Assembly (NCBI GenBank): GCA_005116895.1
Contig: SWDO01000014.1
Span: 165,989-210,773, forward strand
DNA from: Nitrospira sp.
GTDB taxonomy: Bacteria > Nitrospirota > Nitrospiria > Nitrospirales > Nitrospiraceae
DNA length: 44,785 bases
Direction of reading: 5' to 3'
The notes beneath the pieces were generated by a model that worked only from the letters and a program-made list of their open reading frames with translations, was not told the origin of the DNA and ran no database searches. The position numbers were made by a program, and so were the translations under genes. Below, piece after piece: positions 16,905 to 24,322 of the stretch. The first letter of the stretch is position 1. Each line of letters opens with the position of its first letter.

Positions 16905-16962
16905 TATTGACAACCATTCCGACCAAAACTATAATGTCAAACACTTTTGAGTTTTTCGTCAC
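16858..16962 (-). CDS. 34-aa single-helix membrane microprotein
   Basis: Reading down from GTG 16962 gives V-T-K-N-S-K-V-F-D, then a hydrophobic helix (IIVLVGMVVNIILAVFLILY), then H-F-D-F-L and stop at 16858. Three independent signs support it: an aggaga ribosome site 4-5 nt upstream, a near-consensus promoter at 17028-17000, and a well-formed transmembrane helix with a basic N-terminus. It converges on, and overlaps the end of, SUMF1 protein 2. It is divergent from two further microprotein genes that precede oxidase copy 2. It resembles in size the accessory peptides of oxidases (CydX, CcoQ), but no sequence homology is claimed. Confidence 0.6.
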   Translation of the reverse strand: MTKNSKVFDIIVLVGMVVNIILAVFLILYHFDFL

Positions 16963-16999
16963 GGTTTCTCCTGTTTTTTTGTATGCGAACGACAAAATT

Positions 17000-17028
17000 T
17001 TGATAACACAGGGTCTTGTACCTGTCAA
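17000..17028 (-). promoter_or_regulatory. Promoter of the minus-strand microprotein
   Basis: On the minus strand a perfect TTGACA (17028-17023) is followed after exactly 17 nt by TATCAA (17005-17000). Transcription would start near 16993, about 30 nt before GTG 16962. Confidence 0.6.
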
Positions 17029-17093
17029 GTAATGCGGAATGCGTCAGTTCTGATTTTTCATCAAAAATTATCTTAATCGGGAGTACGGCAACA

Positions 17094-17216
17094 ATGGCAA
17101 CGGTGGCCCCTGACAGCGAAATTAAAGTAAAAATCGGGAAGATGATTTTCTACATCACCTGTGCTGTTGGACTATGGTTTTTCTACTGGTTTGCCGGTAT
17201 CCAGTGCCCCTGTTGA
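17094..17216 (+). CDS. 40-aa single-helix membrane microprotein ending C-P-C
   Basis: From ATG 17094 (cgggag about 9 nt upstream) the product is a short soluble N-terminus (MATVAPDSEIKVKIGK), one membrane helix (MIFYITCAVGLWFFYWFAGI) and the tail Q-C-P-C. A longer in-frame ORF starts at 17016, but its extra residues are polar and unsupported by a ribosome site. The C-x-C tail could bind a metal or form a disulfide at the membrane surface (inference). It lies in front of the 43-aa microprotein and oxidase copy 2 on the same strand. Confidence 0.65.
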   Translation: MATVAPDSEIKVKIGKMIFYITCAVGLWFFYWFAGIQCPC

Positions 17217-17297
17217 GTTGAAGATCTTGTGTGGGTGCCAGAGGGGGCGATACGGTTTAATCAACGCCTGGACTTGGTGGTAGAGGAGAAGAAAGAA

Positions 17298-17429
17298 ATG
17301 AGTGCGCTGAATAATCCTGTTGTTGCAGTGATTGTTTCTCTTATTATCTCGGTTGGTTACTTTGTTTTTGTCGATCACTATCTGATGGATATGCAGGGGT
17401 TGGATTTCTGGTATCTCTTCCGGAACTAA
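17298..17429 (+). CDS. 43-aa single-helix membrane microprotein
   Basis: ATG 17298 follows gaggagaagaaaga, a good ribosome site. The product has one helix (PVVAVIVSLIISVGYFVFVD) and a short tail H-Y-L-M-D-M-Q-G-L-D-F-W-Y-L-F-R-N. A longer in-frame start at 17229 would add a polar extension and is less likely. It ends 72 nt before oxidase copy 2 and is probably co-transcribed with it, making it a candidate small subunit. Confidence 0.65.
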   Translation: MSALNNPVVAVIVSLIISVGYFVFVDHYLMDMQGLDFWYLFRN

Positions 17430-17501
17430 ACCTCTGAGGGTGTGGTCGGACATTGCTGGTAGTTTGTGAATCTTAACGTAAGGGTATCAAGGAGGTATTC
17501 C

Positions 17502-19418
17502 ATGGGCCTTTTAGCCGGCAAGCGCGTCTTTTCGATTATGGCGCTCTGCATGATGGTTAGCCTCCTTCTGCTTCCGATCGTCGTAGCGTTGCCTTCACTG
17601 GCAATCGGTGAAGAGGCTCCTGCTGGCGATGCGGCTAAGAAGGATGGGGACAAGGTTGAAAAGGGTCGAGATGTTTATTACAAAACCGAAGGTATTGTCG
17701 TCGGTGCTCCCGCCCCTAAAACGGTGGATGGTCCCAGGGACTACCCACGGTACAACTTTGAAAGCCGTGTATTGCTCTGGTTTGCCAACCAGCAGCATCT
17801 TTATTATGGCAGCTTCGTATTGGCTGTGCCGATCTTCTGCATGATCATTGAGTTTATGGGTGTTGTGACGAAAGATAAGGCGCTCGCCAAGCGTTACGAT
17901 CAGTTAGCATATGATTTTATAAAGATCAGCCTTACGGCCTACTCTCTCACGGCCATTCTCGGTGGTATTCTGATCTTTACCTTCCTGACCTTGTATCCGG
18001 CATTTTTCTCTTATCTGTCAGGTATTTTCCGTCCTGTCATGCACATCTATGCATTGATGTTTGTGGCTGAGAGCGGGACTCTCTACATCTACTATTACGG
18101 CTGGGACAAGATGAAGGAGGGGTTCCTGAAGTGGATTCATCTGAGCATGTCGGTGATCTTGAATATCATTGGCACATTGCTGATGTTCCTAGCGAACTCC
18201 TGGATTGGTTTTATGATGTCGCCTGCCGGCGTCGATGAGCAGGGCCGGTATCTCGGAAATATCTGGCACGTAATTCACACAGCCTTATGGAACCCTCTCA
18301 ATCTGCATCGCATCCTTGGCAATATGGCCTTCGGCGGTGGCGTTGTTGCTGCCTATGCCGCCTACAAGTTTTTGGCATCGAAGACCGATGAGGATCGGGC
18401 TCATTATGATTGGATGGGCTACATTGCCATGGCGCTCGGCGTGGCTTTCTTGATCCCGTTGCCGTTTGCTGGATATTGGCTCATGCGAGAAGTGTATGCC
18501 TATCGTCAGCAGATGGGGATCACGCTGATGGGTGGACTCCTTGCTTGGCTGTTCATAATCCAGGCTACGATGATTGGGATTCTGTTCCTGAGTACTAACT
18601 ATTATCTCTGGCAGGCCATGGGTCGTATGCGTGGTGCTGAAAAGTACCAACGTTATATTAAGTACCTTGTTTTCATCCTTGCCTGCGGATACATGGTCTT
18701 TATTACTCCTCACACAATGGTCATGACCCCGGCCGAATTGAAGGCCATGGGAGGCCAGCAACATCCTGTTCTTGGAAATTATGGAGTCATGTCGGCGAAA
18801 AACGGTGGGATCAATGTCATTATTACAACCACTGTATTGAGTTTCGTCTGGTATATGAGGGGGAACAAAGTTTCAACTGTATCGTGGGCGAAGTTCGGTA
18901 ATATCTTTATGGGAATATTTTTCGCCTGCGCCTACTTCAATATTATTTTCCTGGCCGTATATGGGTATTACATTCCAGCAAACGTTCGCGTTGGTTTGTC
19001 TGTTCCTCAGGTCGCGACCACCTTGTCGTGTCTCTTCTTCATGTTTGCCCTCAATAGCGTCATGATGAAGGGAGCCAAGCAATTAGGGCCGATTGAGTGG
19101 GGCAAGATTTCAGCCCGGTCTCAGTACGCGCTCATTATGTTGGCGACGGCCTTTACCTGGATGATGGGATTGATGGGTTATATTCGCTCGTCAGTTAGGC
19201 TCTTCTGGCACGTCAATGAGATCATGAGAGATAACTCACCATGGGCTTATACTCATACGGTGGGGTTTGCGGCCAACATGATTTCATTCAATGTTTTGTT
19301 TTTCTGGATCACGATCCTATTTGTCTTCTGGCTTGGCAGCTTGGGTGCGAAGAAGGTTCCAGTTGAGTCTAAAGCTGGAATTCCTGGGAGCATTCCGCAG
19401 CCGATTGCCAGTCATTAA
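17502..19418 (+). CDS. Cytochrome bd-like oxidase, copy 2
   Basis: 638 residues from ATG 17502 (aaggagg upstream; an in-frame GTG at 17466 is rejected). It has a cleavable-looking leader (residues 1-36) and about 14 membrane segments. It aligns by eye with copy 1 along its whole length. Shared histidines are H99 (FANQQHLYYG), H213 (KWIHLSM), H256 and H259 (IWHVIHTALW), H269 (NPLNLHRILGN), and those in TPHT, Q-H-P-V and L-F-W-H-V-N-E-I-M. H181 (VMHIYA) is unique to copy 2. H99 and H269 are the best candidates for CydA-type haem b ligands (inference). It is followed by two c-type cytochromes and an NxrC-like gene, so electrons probably come from cytochrome c rather than quinol. Copy 1 lacks these partners. 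Confidence 0.87.
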   Translation: MGLLAGKRVFSIMALCMMVSLLLLPIVVALPSLAIGEEAPAGDAAKKDGDKVEKGRDVYYKTEGIVVGAPAPKTVDGPRDYPRYNFESRVLLWFANQQHLYYGSFVLAVPIFCMIIEFMGVVTKDKALAKRYDQLAYDFIKISLTAYSLTAILGGILIFTFLTLYPAFFSYLSGIFRPVMHIYALMFVAESGTLYIYYYGWDKMKEGFLKWIHLSMSVILNIIGTLLMFLANSWIGFMMSPAGVDEQGRYLGNIWHVIHTALWNPLNLHRILGNMAFGGGVVAAYAAYKFLASKTDEDRAHYDWMGYIAMALGVAFLIPLPFAGYWLMREVYAYRQQMGITLMGGLLAWLFIIQATMIGILFLSTNYYLWQAMGRMRGAEKYQRYIKYLVFILACGYMVFITPHTMVMTPAELKAMGGQQHPVLGNYGVMSAKNGGINVIITTTVLSFVWYMRGNKVSTVSWAKFGNIFMGIFFACAYFNIIFLAVYGYYIPANVRVGLSVPQVATTLSCLFFMFALNSVMMKGAKQLGPIEWGKISARSQYALIMLATAFTWMMGLMGYIRSSVRLFWHVNEIMRDNSPWAYTHTVGFAANMISFNVLFFWITILFVFWLGSLGAKKVPVESKAGIPGSIPQPIASH

Positions 19419-19493
19419 TCGACGGTGGTTGTTGCTAGCCAGCTCAATGGTGGGGGCTCAGTCCACGCATTGTGGCTGTAGGAGGTCAAGACC

Positions 19494-20687
19494 TTGGGTA
19501 ACTTAATTGCAGAGGCAGTCTCTATGGGCTGGATGGCTCTAGCTATCCTAGCCGGACTATTGGTTTATTTTCAGATGTCCATCAGCGAGCCTGCGGCAAA
19601 GAAGCGTGCTGTTTTCAAGACATTCATCGGTATTGTTGCGACGCTCTTGCTGTTTATGGCTATCGCAAACTATACGAATAATTTCTACGGTCAAAATAGG
19701 CTCTTGCCAGTGTCACTGGTGATTATCACTGTAGGCACCTTTGTCATGGCGCTGTATTTTACCAATCTCAGTGCTCTCCTGAAGATCGGTGGGGTGATGT
19801 TCTTTGTCGCTGCGTTTCTATCAGGCTATGGAAACTGGCTTCCTCAAGTCGAGGGTGGTTTCCCGCCGGTAGAGGAAAAGAAGACGTGGGATTCGATGAC
19901 CCCACAACAGCTGGCTGATGAAGGCGAAAAGATTATCTTCGGAGGTGTTGGGAAGAATAAAGAGCAAGGCGCAATCGGGAAGGGCCAATGTCCGCTCTGC
20001 CACGCATTCCATGCCGGCATGTTGGGCGAACGGGCGCCAAATTTAGCGGGACTCCCTGGGCGAGGGAAAGAGCGATTAGAGGATCCCAAGTATTCCAAGG
20101 GTAATCCTTCCAAGCGGGAATATGAGGCGAAAGAGGCATTCCCAGGCTCGGGAACTGCGGAAAATGGCCAAGAGTATATTGCGGAATCGCACGCATGCCC
20201 TAGCTGCTATGTTGTCGCTGGGTATGGCGTAAAGGGAACGAATGACAAGCAAAGTCCAATGCCTTCTATTCATAAGCCGCCTATCTCCCTCAGCCTTCCT
20301 GAGCTTGCGGCTGTGGATACCTGGATGTATTTGCGCGAAGGAATAGACGCTCCGTCGTTTGAAGAGATCGTAAAGTCGTACGAGAAGTTTATTCCAGAAG
20401 CAGAGCGTCCTAAGCAGGCTGATGAAAAGCCTGCTGGAGCCACATCCCTGTTGGCAGATGGATCGGAACCGATTGATCAGATTTTTGCCAAAGGACAATG
20501 CATTTCATGTCATACGATCCCTGGCATCCCAGGAGCGGTGGGAACCATCGGGCCTAAACTGGAGGAAGGGACATCGGCTCCGCAGCGTATTAAGGATCCC
20601 ACCTATAAGGGAACAGCCAAGTCACCGACCGAATACATTATGGAGTCTATCGTAGACCCTAGTGCCTTTGTGGTGAAGCCGTTATAG
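19494..20687 (+). CDS. Membrane-anchored di-haem cytochrome c, C-terminal domain short
   Basis: 397 residues starting at TTG 19494, with aggaggt 7 nt upstream. There are four N-terminal helices (residues ~10-28, 42-60, 70-90, 96-112), then two cytochrome c domains. Domain 1 has CPLCH (C166-H170) and a distal S-P-M-P near residue 255. Between them is a C-P-S-C-Y (235-239), which has Tyr in place of the haem His and so is not a haem site. Domain 2 has CISCH (C336-H340) but ends at residue 397 just after ESIVDPSAFVVKPL, before the usual distal Met-Pro segment seen in domain 1. It probably feeds electrons to oxidase copy 2. Confidence 0.85.
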   Translation: MGNLIAEAVSMGWMALAILAGLLVYFQMSISEPAAKKRAVFKTFIGIVATLLLFMAIANYTNNFYGQNRLLPVSLVIITVGTFVMALYFTNLSALLKIGGVMFFVAAFLSGYGNWLPQVEGGFPPVEEKKTWDSMTPQQLADEGEKIIFGGVGKNKEQGAIGKGQCPLCHAFHAGMLGERAPNLAGLPGRGKERLEDPKYSKGNPSKREYEAKEAFPGSGTAENGQEYIAESHACPSCYVVAGYGVKGTNDKQSPMPSIHKPPISLSLPELAAVDTWMYLREGIDAPSFEEIVKSYEKFIPEAERPKQADEKPAGATSLLADGSEPIDQIFAKGQCISCHTIPGIPGAVGTIGPKLEEGTSAPQRIKDPTYKGTAKSPTEYIMESIVDPSAFVVKPL

Positions 20688-20732
20688 TAGCCTCCGAGTG
20701 TCTGTCATGCGGAGAGTAAAGGGAGTTTGCCG

Positions 20733-21770
20733 ATGAAAGCATTGATGTCGCTCGGTGCCCTGATCGGAGTGGCTGGTCTTCTCCTTCTGGGCGGAATGGT
20801 TCTGGATGTTGTGCCTTCAACCTACATACGGTTGGTGGAAGGCTACATGCCGATTCAAATGCTGCTCGAAGTGGCATGCTATGTGATCGGCTTTACGGGA
20901 TTGAGCTATACGTTGAATGCCATGGGGATGGCTATCCCACGGTTTTGGCAGGGCATCGGTTTCTGGGTATTTTTTCTGCTCTATCTGAAGTACCGTATGT
21001 ACCCGCCTATCCCATTCAGCGTGCGAGCAATGTATGGCACAGTGTCATTGGTGGCAGTCTTCATGTGGGTCTCTGCTAGTGAAGAGGATTGGCAGAAGTT
21101 TAAGCAACCCATCATGAACGTTCTTGATGCTCAGACAGGGGGAAACCGGCTTTTACGGTATCTCTATCTGGTGCTCCTACCGATCCTAATCGGAGGATTT
21201 TCATTTAATGCCATGATGCCAAAGTCGGAGGAACCAATCGAGTTACGAACGGTTCATCCAGCACCACCTGCGAGTACTAAGGTTCACGGGAAGACCTACA
21301 CATTACAGACCTCTCAGAATCCCTATCGTGTGAACCCAGAAGGGAAATACGATCAAGAGTTCTCTAATGCCAATATTGTTGAGCAGGGTATGGGGCGTTT
21401 GATGAAGCCCAATGCCAACCCCTGGGATGATAAGAATCAGGGCTATCTAAAGTATGTGCGTGAGGGTGGTGAGATATTCTATCAGAACTGCCATTTTTGC
21501 CATGGCGATAATTTGAATGGTCGAGGGCTCCATGCCTTTGCGTTCAATCCAATTCCAGCCAATTTTACGGATCCTGGAACAATCGCACAGCTGCAAGAAA
21601 CATTTATCTTCTGGCGTGTTTCGAAGGGTGGAATTGGGTTACCCAACGAAGGGTTCCCTTGGGCATCAGTGATGCCACCCTGGGAGCAACACCTGACGGT
21701 GGATGAAATTTGGAAGGTTGTTTTGTTTGAATATTGGCACACCGGCTACTATCCGCGAACCTGGGATTAG
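20733..21770 (+). CDS. Membrane-anchored mono-haem cytochrome c
   Basis: 345 residues from ATG 20733 (aaagggag upstream; a TTG two codons earlier is less likely). It has five hydrophobic segments in the first ~170 residues (for example LGALIGVAGLLLLGGMVLDV and GFWVFFLLYLKYRM). A periplasmic cytochrome c domain follows with CHFCH (Q-N-C-H-F-C-H-G-D-N), PIPANFTDPGTIAQLQE and the distal S-V-M-P-P-W-E. The arrangement resembles membrane cytochrome subunits of alternative complexes. It lies 45 nt after the di-haem gene and 56 nt before the NxrC-like gene. Confidence 0.85.
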   Translation: MKALMSLGALIGVAGLLLLGGMVLDVVPSTYIRLVEGYMPIQMLLEVACYVIGFTGLSYTLNAMGMAIPRFWQGIGFWVFFLLYLKYRMYPPIPFSVRAMYGTVSLVAVFMWVSASEEDWQKFKQPIMNVLDAQTGGNRLLRYLYLVLLPILIGGFSFNAMMPKSEEPIELRTVHPAPPASTKVHGKTYTLQTSQNPYRVNPEGKYDQEFSNANIVEQGMGRLMKPNANPWDDKNQGYLKYVREGGEIFYQNCHFCHGDNLNGRGLHAFAFNPIPANFTDPGTIAQLQETFIFWRVSKGGIGLPNEGFPWASVMPPWEQHLTVDEIWKVVLFEYWHTGYYPRTWD

Positions 21771-21826
21771 TTGCCATATTCCTTATGAATGCCAAACCAG
21801 ACATAAAGAAGATTATGAGGCCAAAC

Positions 21827-23599
21827 ATGATGGACAGTATAACTCAGAAGGCCGGGATCATCGCGGCTGCTGCCTTCGGAGTGGTTCTAGTGTCGAGTGC
21901 AGGGTATTCGTCAGTATTTGCTCAAGGGCTTCCAGAGGGTTTTAAGAAAGGTGATCTTTCGCCTGAACCTTCAGCAGACATGATTGAAGCAGGGAAGCGA
22001 GTCTATTTCACCAAGTGCGTGTGGTGTCATGGAGTGGATGGAGCTGGTGATGGACCTGGAGCCGACCGGCTTTGGCCACGCCCGCGGAATTTCAATCAAG
22101 GCACATTCAAAATTCGCCATACTGCAAGCGGCGAGCTCCCACTCTTCGATGCTAAGAAACCTATAGCTGGGCAAAATGATCTGTTTGAAACGGTCACGCA
22201 TGGATTGCCGGGTTCTGCCATGCCACCTTGGGAAGGTATTTTGAGCGAGGAGCAGCGCCTGCAAGTCCTCTCTTTTGTTACGACCCAACTCGTCAAAGAC
22301 CGAAAGTTTACCGATAAGCAGTCAGAGACACAGACGATTTTACAATTAGCGGACCTTAAGCCTAAACCCGCCACTGACGAAAGTAAGAAGCGGGGTAGCG
22401 AGTTGATCGTAGAGAAAAAGTGTGTCGAATGTCATGGAATGGAAGGGCGTGGCGATGGAAACGCCTTCAATCTAAAGGATGACTGGGGTTTCTCGATCCA
22501 GCCGGCCAATTGGCATAAGTGCTGGAACTTCAGGGGGAGTCGTCAAGATCCGTACAATGTTGCCAACATCTTCCGTACTTTTTCTACGGGTGTAAATGGC
22601 ACACCGATGCCATCATTTGCGGATAACACGAGCGTCGATGAGCGGTGGGATATCGCCAACTTTGTCAATTCGCTGTGTGAAAGAGATGCACTGGGTAATC
22701 CACTGCCCATTGATCCATTAACCGATAAGCCTAAAATCAACTTCGTCATCCCTTCAGATCTCGTTGAGGGGGAAATCCCGGCTGATATTGAACATGAGGC
22801 CTGGCAAAAGGCTCCAAAACGAATTGTGGCGATGGGGGGACAGATCACCCATAAGCCAAGAAACTTTGTGAATCGAATCGACGATATCTGGGTTCGGTCG
22901 CTCTACAATGACAAATATATTGTCTATCTCCTTGAGTGGGATGATCGAACAAAGAGTGTCGCCGAAGGGAAGCTTCCGTGGGCGCCCACTCAGGTGAATA
23001 TCGATGTGAAAGAGCAGGACCCTAAGACCGGGGAAGAGGGGTCAATCGCAGCAAAGCAAAATAATTACGCGCTCTACAACGATGCAATTGCTATTGAGAC
23101 CGCGGTGAAGTGGAAAGAATTACCGGCTCCAATTAAGCCGCGCTATTTGTTCGGGACGAACGACCAATTCCCCATGGATATCGTAAAGTGGGAAGCGGAC
23201 GGCTCCCTTCGTGCCTTTAAAGGTACGGGCTGGGATAAGGATTTTGAAGAGCGCGATAATTATGAAGAGGCCATGAAGCTCGTAAAGAGCGAATGGAAGA
23301 ATGGTCGCTGGTATGTGATGATTCAGCGGCCTGTAGGAAATAAGAAGGACCAGGATTATGACGAAGACACATTTTTTGAGGTAGGACAGTATATTCCTAC
23401 TGTCTTCTTTGCCTGGGACGGTCATAATGGAGATGCAGGACGAAAGATGGCTGTCTCCGCATTTTACTACACGTTCATGAATCCGCCTGTTCCTCAGGAA
23501 ACGTACATCTATCCGGTTGTCATCGCTGTCGGGGTGGTACTGCTGGAGGGCTGGGTTCTGACCCGTCGCGCAAACAGGAAAAAAGGAAAGACGCTGTAG
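21827..23599 (+). CDS. NxrC-like di-haem c / haem b-binding protein with C-terminal anchor
   Basis: 590 residues from ATG 21827 (tgagg 6 nt upstream and a signal peptide ending near V-F-A-Q-G); ATG 21785 is an alternative. Two cytochrome c domains follow: CVWCH (C64-H68, with distal S-A-M-P-P-W) and CVECH (C199-H203, with distal G-T-P-M-P-S-F). From about residue 320 there is an ethylbenzene-dehydrogenase/DMSO-reductase-gamma-type haem b-binding domain (EGEIPADIEHEAWQKAP ... DDIWVRSLYNDKYIVYLLEW ... GQYIPTVFFAWDGHNGDAGR). A C-terminal membrane helix (YPVVIAVGVVLLEGWVL) precedes a basic tail. This architecture is that of candidate NxrC subunits of Nitrospira. No nxrA or nxrB is adjacent, so it may instead couple an oxidoreductase to oxidase copy 2. 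Confidence 0.8.
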   Translation: MMDSITQKAGIIAAAAFGVVLVSSAGYSSVFAQGLPEGFKKGDLSPEPSADMIEAGKRVYFTKCVWCHGVDGAGDGPGADRLWPRPRNFNQGTFKIRHTASGELPLFDAKKPIAGQNDLFETVTHGLPGSAMPPWEGILSEEQRLQVLSFVTTQLVKDRKFTDKQSETQTILQLADLKPKPATDESKKRGSELIVEKKCVECHGMEGRGDGNAFNLKDDWGFSIQPANWHKCWNFRGSRQDPYNVANIFRTFSTGVNGTPMPSFADNTSVDERWDIANFVNSLCERDALGNPLPIDPLTDKPKINFVIPSDLVEGEIPADIEHEAWQKAPKRIVAMGGQITHKPRNFVNRIDDIWVRSLYNDKYIVYLLEWDDRTKSVAEGKLPWAPTQVNIDVKEQDPKTGEEGSIAAKQNNYALYNDAIAIETAVKWKELPAPIKPRYLFGTNDQFPMDIVKWEADGSLRAFKGTGWDKDFEERDNYEEAMKLVKSEWKNGRWYVMIQRPVGNKKDQDYDEDTFFEVGQYIPTVFFAWDGHNGDAGRKMAVSAFYYTFMNPPVPQETYIYPVVIAVGVVLLEGWVLTRRANRKKGKTL

Positions 23600-23636
23600 C
23601 GTTTCATAACCACGCGCTTCAGTGCAACAAGAAGAT

Positions 23637-23671
23637 AGAGGGGGTGGGGAAACCTACCCCCTCTTTTTTTT
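23637..23671 (+). terminator. Rho-independent terminator with GAAA tetraloop
   Basis: A 12-bp stem (23637-23648 with 23653-23664, one G-U pair) closed by the tetraloop GAAA is followed by a run of eight T. It marks the end of the oxidase/cytochrome block 37 nt after the NxrC-like gene. Confidence 0.92.
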
Positions 23672-23688
23672 AGGCAGGTTACGTTCCT

Positions 23689-24306
23689 ATGATCACTGAT
23701 GTGACAGGTGTTCTGCTGGCTGGCGGAAAAAGTAGGAGGATGGGAGAAGACAAGCGATTCATCCTTGTCGGTCAGGAGACTCTCTTTGATCGGAGCTTGA
23801 CGGTTCTCCGTGAATTGTTTGAGGCGGTATGTGTCGTCATCGCTCAAGATAGCCCGCCACTGCAAGCGGACGTGCCGGTGGTCCGTGATCTTATGCCGGA
23901 CTGTGGGAGCCTTGGTGGATTGTACACGGGGCTTCGACTGGCCAAGACCCAGCATATTTTCGTCGTGGCCTGCGATATGCCATTTCTCATCTCGCAGGTT
24001 ATTCGGCATATGGTTCAACTAAAAGATCAGGCTGATCTTGTCATCAGTCGGTGGGCGACTCGTCTTCAACCAACCCATGCGGTTTATGGCCGAAACTGCC
24101 TTCCAGTTATTGAGGAAATGATAGCCCTCCATAATAGGAAGATTCACAGTATGGTCAGCCATCCATCTCTTCGCATATCTGTGGTGCCTGAGACAGAGAT
24201 CAGGCACATCGACCATGAGGGGCGTTCCATGTTCAACATCAATACGCCATCCGATCTGGAACAGGCTCAATCAATATGTGATCCTGGTACGGGGAGTGGG
24301 TCGTAG
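23689..24306 (+). CDS. mobA: Molybdenum cofactor guanylyltransferase
   Basis: 205 residues. MobA transfers GMP from GTP to molybdopterin to form the MGD cofactor used by nitrite oxidoreductase, nitrate reductase and formate dehydrogenases. The nucleotidyltransferase signature GVLLAGGKSRRMGEDK is at residues 7-22, with VRDLMPDCGSLGGLYTGL and the metal-binding V-A-C-D-M-P-F downstream. The C-terminus has the usual F-N-I-N-T-P-S-D-L. It starts 18 nt after the terminator, so its promoter must overlap that region or transcription arises by read-through. Confidence 0.92.
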   Translation: MITDVTGVLLAGGKSRRMGEDKRFILVGQETLFDRSLTVLRELFEAVCVVIAQDSPPLQADVPVVRDLMPDCGSLGGLYTGLRLAKTQHIFVVACDMPFLISQVIRHMVQLKDQADLVISRWATRLQPTHAVYGRNCLPVIEEMIALHNRKIHSMVSHPSLRISVVPETEIRHIDHEGRSMFNINTPSDLEQAQSICDPGTGSGS

Positions 24307-24322
24307 TGTGTAGGTCGGACAG

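Noticed and set aside
20222..20240. Third haem c site at C-P-S-C-Y in the di-haem cytochrome
   Set aside because: The essential His after C-x2-C is Tyr, so this is not a haem attachment motif; the C-x2-C may be coincidental or a disulfide.
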